Shown here: positions 60,325 to 64,000 of the stretch, one piece after another
Layout of the letters: each line of letters starts with the position of its first letter
Numbering within the stretch: the first letter of the stretch is position 1
Source: Ceraceosorus guamensis
Taxonomy: Eukaryota; Basidiomycota; Exobasidiomycetes; Ceraceosorales; Ceraceosoraceae
Direction: 5' to 3'
DNA length: 64,000 nt
Assembly (NCBI RefSeq): GCF_003144195.1
Contig: NW_020290036.1
Location: 1-64,000 of the forward strand
Translations under genes and position numbers: made by a program
The notes under the pieces: model-generated
Databases searched by the model: none
Told to the model about the DNA's origin: nothing
The model's input: only the letters and a program-made list of their open reading frames with translations

Positions 60325-61497
60325 GTTGCGCGCTAGGCTTGGCTTGACGAAGATCGAGAAGTGGTATGTAGTGCTCTGTGCTGCACATACGATAGACATG
60401 TGCTTACAACAACACTGGTGACCGTGCACTCAAGAAGCTAGGAGCTGATAGCCAATTTCACTAGACTTGCTCGCTTTCTCAGAACCTTTAGGCGTGTATG
60501 CTGAGCTCCCTGTGGGTTGACCGAAGCGACTGTCCAGGCACTTCCTCTTTTAAAGACCTTGACTCTGACACTGATGCGATCTACAGCTCTACTCGTGGAT
60601 GCGGGAAAGAATATCGTCCATCGAAGTATTTTGTTCGAGAAGCCCACCCAACGCTGCTCCTCTATCTACACGCTCGCTGTCGGCCTTTATTCATGCATAG
60701 AGATCAGCGATTTCGAGACTAATCACGATTCTGGCACACGATCACATCACAAATTCGCGCCAACATCGCGTCTATACCAGCTGGCAGTCACGAGTCGTCT
60801 ATGAGTCCGGCACCGGTATAGTGGTACCGGTACTCACACTTCGACTCTTCATTGACCCTGACTCGATCGAGACTCTTCTGACTCACGACTTACTCGATCG
60901 CGCAAGTCTCGAGGTGGAGGGGAGCATCCACTACACCGCGGGGGAGCGGACGCGCGGGCCTTCGACCCTAGCTCGTGCGCACCAGCAACTGCTGATGGTG
61001 CATGCTGCAGCAGCAGCCACGATCGCGGCCCGCTCACGAGTCATCTCCGCGGGCGAGTCACACAGTCACTGAGTCAACACATGCAGCAGCAGTTGAGTCT
61101 TTGAGTCCATTGGCCGCTGCTATATATAGTGTGACTCGTGACTCACGCCTGGTCAGGCAGACATGACTCGGTGATGAGCTGGCCCAGAGGTCTGTGAACA
61201 CCACCATTCGTGATTGCACCGACGAGAGCTGCATCCGCCGTAGTTGACCATCCTTGATCCGTACCTTTGCTTCGTAAGACCCAGCATCCATTCAGCATTT
61301 CAACATTCGTGACTGTGGACACGTCTGTCTGCGTCGTGAATCGTTGATGTGGAGGTACAGATCGAGGACCGCGTATAAGACCTCCTGATGATCGATGAAG
61401 AGATTCTGGATGTCCGAGCCCGCACTCATCCGCCACTTTGTCTGACGTCCCACTGGCAGCATTTACATTCGTGAGCGGCCTGTTTGCAACTTTCGCA
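60325..61497. other. divergent intergenic region
   Basis: About 1.2 kb between the starts of the FSH1-like gene and the acyltransferase. It is rich in CTCACGACTT/GTGACTCGTGACTC words (60840-60890 and 61128-61145) and has TATATATAG near 61120. No coding segment was recognised. Confidence 0.6.
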
Positions 61498-63054
61498 ATG
61501 ACCGAAGCTCTGCACTCTCATCGTCGAGATGTTACGGTTTGCCGGACAAACAAGCATGTCGTCTTAGCTGCCCATCCTCCCGCTTCTGGCTATCCCGCAC
61601 GATGGTCCCTCGGTCCTATGGATTACTACGTGGGATTGGGCATTCCTATACAAGCCGTCTTCGTCTTTGAGCCATCGCCAGACCAGCATGACGATCTCAT
61701 TCCTCCGGAACGCCTAATCACAGCTATGAGCGCCTTGCTCGACCATCATCCGCACTTTTCAGGCCGTCTGCGAGTGGACGAGCAGGATCACCAGCCATAC
61801 ATCACCGCGCTCGGATCCGGCGCAGAATTGATCGAAGCGCATTGCGATCAAGCCTTGTCTTCATACCAAAATCTGGGGGACTACATCATCACATCGTTCC
61901 CTAAAGATCTCTTGTCACCCTACGAGCCCACGCCAGAGTACCTCGCCAAGCATCCCTTTTTTGCCATCCAGCACACCCGATTCGCCTGTGGAGGAGTTTC
62001 CCTGGCTGTCCGTGTAGCTCATGCTGTAGTGGATGGAGTGGGCTTCTTCAGCGTAGTCAGAGATTTGAGGGACATTTATAACCAGCTCGGTCGATCAGAC
62101 GTACCACCACCTCGGCTATCCCATACGCCGAGCCTTGCGGGGTACATGTCAGATTGGGCGTGTCGAGCTTCGCCGGAAGAAGTGCGCGATGCTCGGAAGG
62201 TTCAACCTCAGCAGTACCAGCTTGTTCAGGACAGTCTTCCTTCCGGCAGCAACGGCGTGACCTTATCATCAGACAAGACGGACAAAGAAGTCGAGGATGA
62301 CAAGACCCCCTCTATTGCCGAAGCCGATCCGGTGGTAGGCCGAGTTCTGCGCTTCTCCGCAAAGCAGCAAAGCGAATTGAAAAGCTTGGCCATGGACCCT
62401 TGCGCAAACGAGGGAGAGTACATCACGACATTTGATGCACTGTGCGCCTACGTGCTCCAGCAGACTTATCGGGCTCGCACGTCTCCGACACGGCTGCCAT
62501 CCTGCTCGCCGAATAGGTGCAACTTCCTCACTCCGAGCGATTGGCGCAAAGCGCTCAATCTGCCAGCAAATCATACACCCAACACGTGCTTTGTCAACTT
62601 TTGCGATCTGACTCCTGAGCTGGTGCTCGATGGACCAGCGCACGCGATCGCCAGGGCTGTCCATCAAGTGAGCCGAAGTTTGAGCCTTGCCGATGCGAAG
62701 AGTCAACTGCGTTGGCTCTGCGCCCAACCGGACAAGTCCAAAGCTCAATTAGCTTTCTCGTACGGCGATGGCAGTCTACTTCTCAGTTCCTGGCTCAAGA
62801 TGGATTTGTACGACGCCCTCTCCCTCTCGCTCGCTCAAAAGGGACCGGAGGAGCGACGCATCAGACCTACAGTCACCTTCACCCCTTTTACTCAGGTATC
62901 GCTGATTGATGGGTTGGGCTATTTCCTCCCTATTCCACCTTCTTCGTCAATGGACGGTGGGGCTAGCTCCGTAGACCTGGCACTAGCACTCAAGGACTCG
63001 GTCTGGCGAGAGATGGACCGAGTTCCTAGCAATTTGTACACCATCGTAGGTTAG
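61498..63054 (+). CDS. HXXXD-type acyltransferase (BAHD/trichothecene-acetyltransferase-like superfamily)
   Basis: Predicted acyl-CoA-dependent O- or N-acyltransferase of 518 residues in one exon; acceptor unknown. SLGPMDYYVGLGIPIQAVFVF is the typical N-terminal strand, followed by LLDHHPHFSGRLR. The catalytic motif is HAVVDGVGFFSVV with His175 and Asp179. A linker with an acidic Lys-rich patch connects to the second half (ITTFDALCAYVLQQTYRAR, then FVNFCDLTPEL). The second family motif DFGWG is not recognisable: the corresponding region near residue 436 reads LSSWLKMDLYDALSL. The domain ends with FTPFTQVSLIDGLGYFLPIPP. The in-frame open region extends to 61438, but without an ATG; 61498 is the first ATG. 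No biosynthetic cluster surrounds it. Confidence 0.85.
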   Translation: MTEALHSHRRDVTVCRTNKHVVLAAHPPASGYPARWSLGPMDYYVGLGIPIQAVFVFEPSPDQHDDLIPPERLITAMSALLDHHPHFSGRLRVDEQDHQPYITALGSGAELIEAHCDQALSSYQNLGDYIITSFPKDLLSPYEPTPEYLAKHPFFAIQHTRFACGGVSLAVRVAHAVVDGVGFFSVVRDLRDIYNQLGRSDVPPPRLSHTPSLAGYMSDWACRASPEEVRDARKVQPQQYQLVQDSLPSGSNGVTLSSDKTDKEVEDDKTPSIAEADPVVGRVLRFSAKQQSELKSLAMDPCANEGEYITTFDALCAYVLQQTYRARTSPTRLPSCSPNRCNFLTPSDWRKALNLPANHTPNTCFVNFCDLTPELVLDGPAHAIARAVHQVSRSLSLADAKSQLRWLCAQPDKSKAQLAFSYGDGSLLLSSWLKMDLYDALSLSLAQKGPEERRIRPTVTFTPFTQVSLIDGLGYFLPIPPSSSMDGGASSVDLALALKDSVWREMDRVPSNLYTIVG

Positions 63055-63778
63055 CCCCGCCTGCTGTCTGCTAGTCCAGGACCCCATATCCACACAAAAG
63101 TCGCAAATTCGAATTCCAAGCGCAAATTTGGTGCTGGCGAGCTGAGCTGCTTTGAACGTTGTCTTTGTGTTCAATCACTACCACTTCTAGGATGCATTGA
63201 CAGCTGAGTCAAGAGTGTGAATACAGACGTTCGATCGTGCAAGGCATCACGATTTGGTTGCAGCGTGGGGAGTGGACTGTGACTTTGGCCGTTGGATATG
63301 CGGTGTCGCGTGATGCGCGAGAAAGCTTTCTTGAATCTCGCGCGGGCGTGCGCACGCGTGTATACTCTGACTGTTATATGCGGGAGGAGTGGAAATTGAA
63401 ACAACCTTGCAACCGCGCCCGCGCGCGAGGCTCCGTTCCGTAGCGGAGCTGCCGAAGCCTGACTACGTCTCTGCTGGACGCGCAGGAAAGGCCACTTTGA
63501 GTTTGAGTCTGACTCACGACTTGTGACTCGAGGCTTTCACGATTGCATCCTTTCGAACGATAATCCCATCTCCATTCGTGTGACTTGATTGTGGATTCAA
63601 GTGATTGCACTTTGTTTCAGCGCAGACCTTTCGAATTTCCCGTTTCACGTTTCGGACTTAGGCGCTGCGCGCTCAACGTCCCATCAGCACCACTGCCCTC
63701 CTCAAAGCTAGAAGCTAGGGCCACCGCTCGCTTTGGCACACAGCCACGAAGGATCTTTCCGCCGTCTTCATCCCCACC
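63055..63778. other. intergenic DNA
   Basis: 3' flank of the acyltransferase and probable promoter of the gene starting at 63779. It contains a GCGCGCGGGC-type stretch at 63336-63430 and GACTCACGACTTGTGACTC near 63508. No coding segment was recognised. Confidence 0.55.
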
Positions 63779-64000
63779 ATGGTCAGTGCAGGCGCAGCTC
63801 TTCAACGCTCTACACTCACAGTTGTCGAAAGCTCATCGCTTCGACCAATCTTGCCCCTGGCCATCTCTTCGCTTTCGACCAAGCTTAGACCTCTGCCTTA
63901 TCCTCGGTCTTTCAGAAGAAGCTCGTTCGAGAGATCCTCAGCTTGCAAAGACCCAGCCAAAGCGCTGATCAAGGCATCAAAGCTGCGCATTCCAGCAAGC
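63779..64000 (+). CDS. 5' part of a gene cut by the window end, possibly with a mitochondrial presequence
   Basis: An ATG in a CACCATGG context opens a frame that stays open for 74 codons to the last base. The encoded N-terminus (MVSAGAALQRSTLTVVESSS, then LRPILPLAISSLSTKLRPL and PRSFRRSS) is rich in Ser, Arg, Leu and Ala and has no acidic cluster. This is typical of a mitochondrial targeting peptide. No domain is reached before the window ends, so the product cannot be named. Confidence 0.5.
   Translation, partial: MVSAGAALQRSTLTVVESSSLRPILPLAISSLSTKLRPLPYPRSFRRSSFERSSACKDPAKALIKASKLRIPAS

Noticed and set aside
61438-61497. Earlier start of the acyltransferase at 61438
   Set aside because: That codon is TTG; the first ATG in the frame is at 61498 and already precedes the conserved strand.

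Overview
The window looks like a nuclear contig of a basidiomycete fungus, most likely a smut-lineage species (Ustilaginomycotina). The reasons are short spliceosomal introns (about 60-130 nt, very often with a GTGAGT donor), fungal single-copy genes (PHO81, NAA20, GAL10, VPS1, CRM1), large serine-rich proteins of unknown function, and intergenic DNA full of ATTCGTGATT / ACTCGTGACT-type decamers. The lineage is an inference; I could not run a comparison. No rRNA, tRNA, CRISPR array or convincing transposon was seen.

Layout. 1-9.2 kb: a two-RRM protein on +, then on - a mitochondrial single-stranded-DNA-binding protein, a G-patch protein (PXR1/GNO1) and a LYAR-type nucleolar zinc-finger protein. 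10.4-14.4 kb: UDP-glucose 4-epimerase (7 exons) and the NatB catalytic subunit NAA20, both on -. 15.0-17.5 kb: a 627-residue + gene in which a complete autophagy E2-like ATG10 domain sits, in frame, inside a periplasmic-binding-protein-like fold. This is the most unusual object here. 18.0-22.2 kb: exportin CRM1 (12 exons, -). 22.2-27.3 kb: gene-poor. 27.3-31.4 kb: PHO81 (SPX, ankyrins, GDPD-like), with a Pho4-type CACGTGGG just upstream. 32.0-34.9 kb: a divergent RFX-family transcription factor (-). 34.9-42.0 kb: mostly gene-poor, with one small unknown gene. 42.0-51.0 kb: a 1211-residue unknown protein (+) facing a 1311-residue F-box-like protein with 11 exons (-). 52.1-63.1 kb: a TFR/PSMA-type M28 metallopeptidase (+), the dynamin VPS1 (-), an FSH1-type serine hydrolase (-) and an intronless HXXXD acyltransferase (+). 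63.8 kb to the end: the 5' part of another gene.

The genes are independent eukaryotic units, not operons. Loose functional themes are ribosome biogenesis (PXR1, LYAR, possibly the RRM protein), phosphate signalling (PHO81), membrane traffic and autophagy (VPS1, the ATG10 domain, the M28 peptidase) and nuclear export (CRM1). Exon boundaries were placed by eye from splice signals, reading-frame phase and family conservation. For the multi-exon genes the phases close exactly, which supports the models, but weakly conserved 3' ends (SSB, LYAR, GAL10, NAA20) remain provisional.
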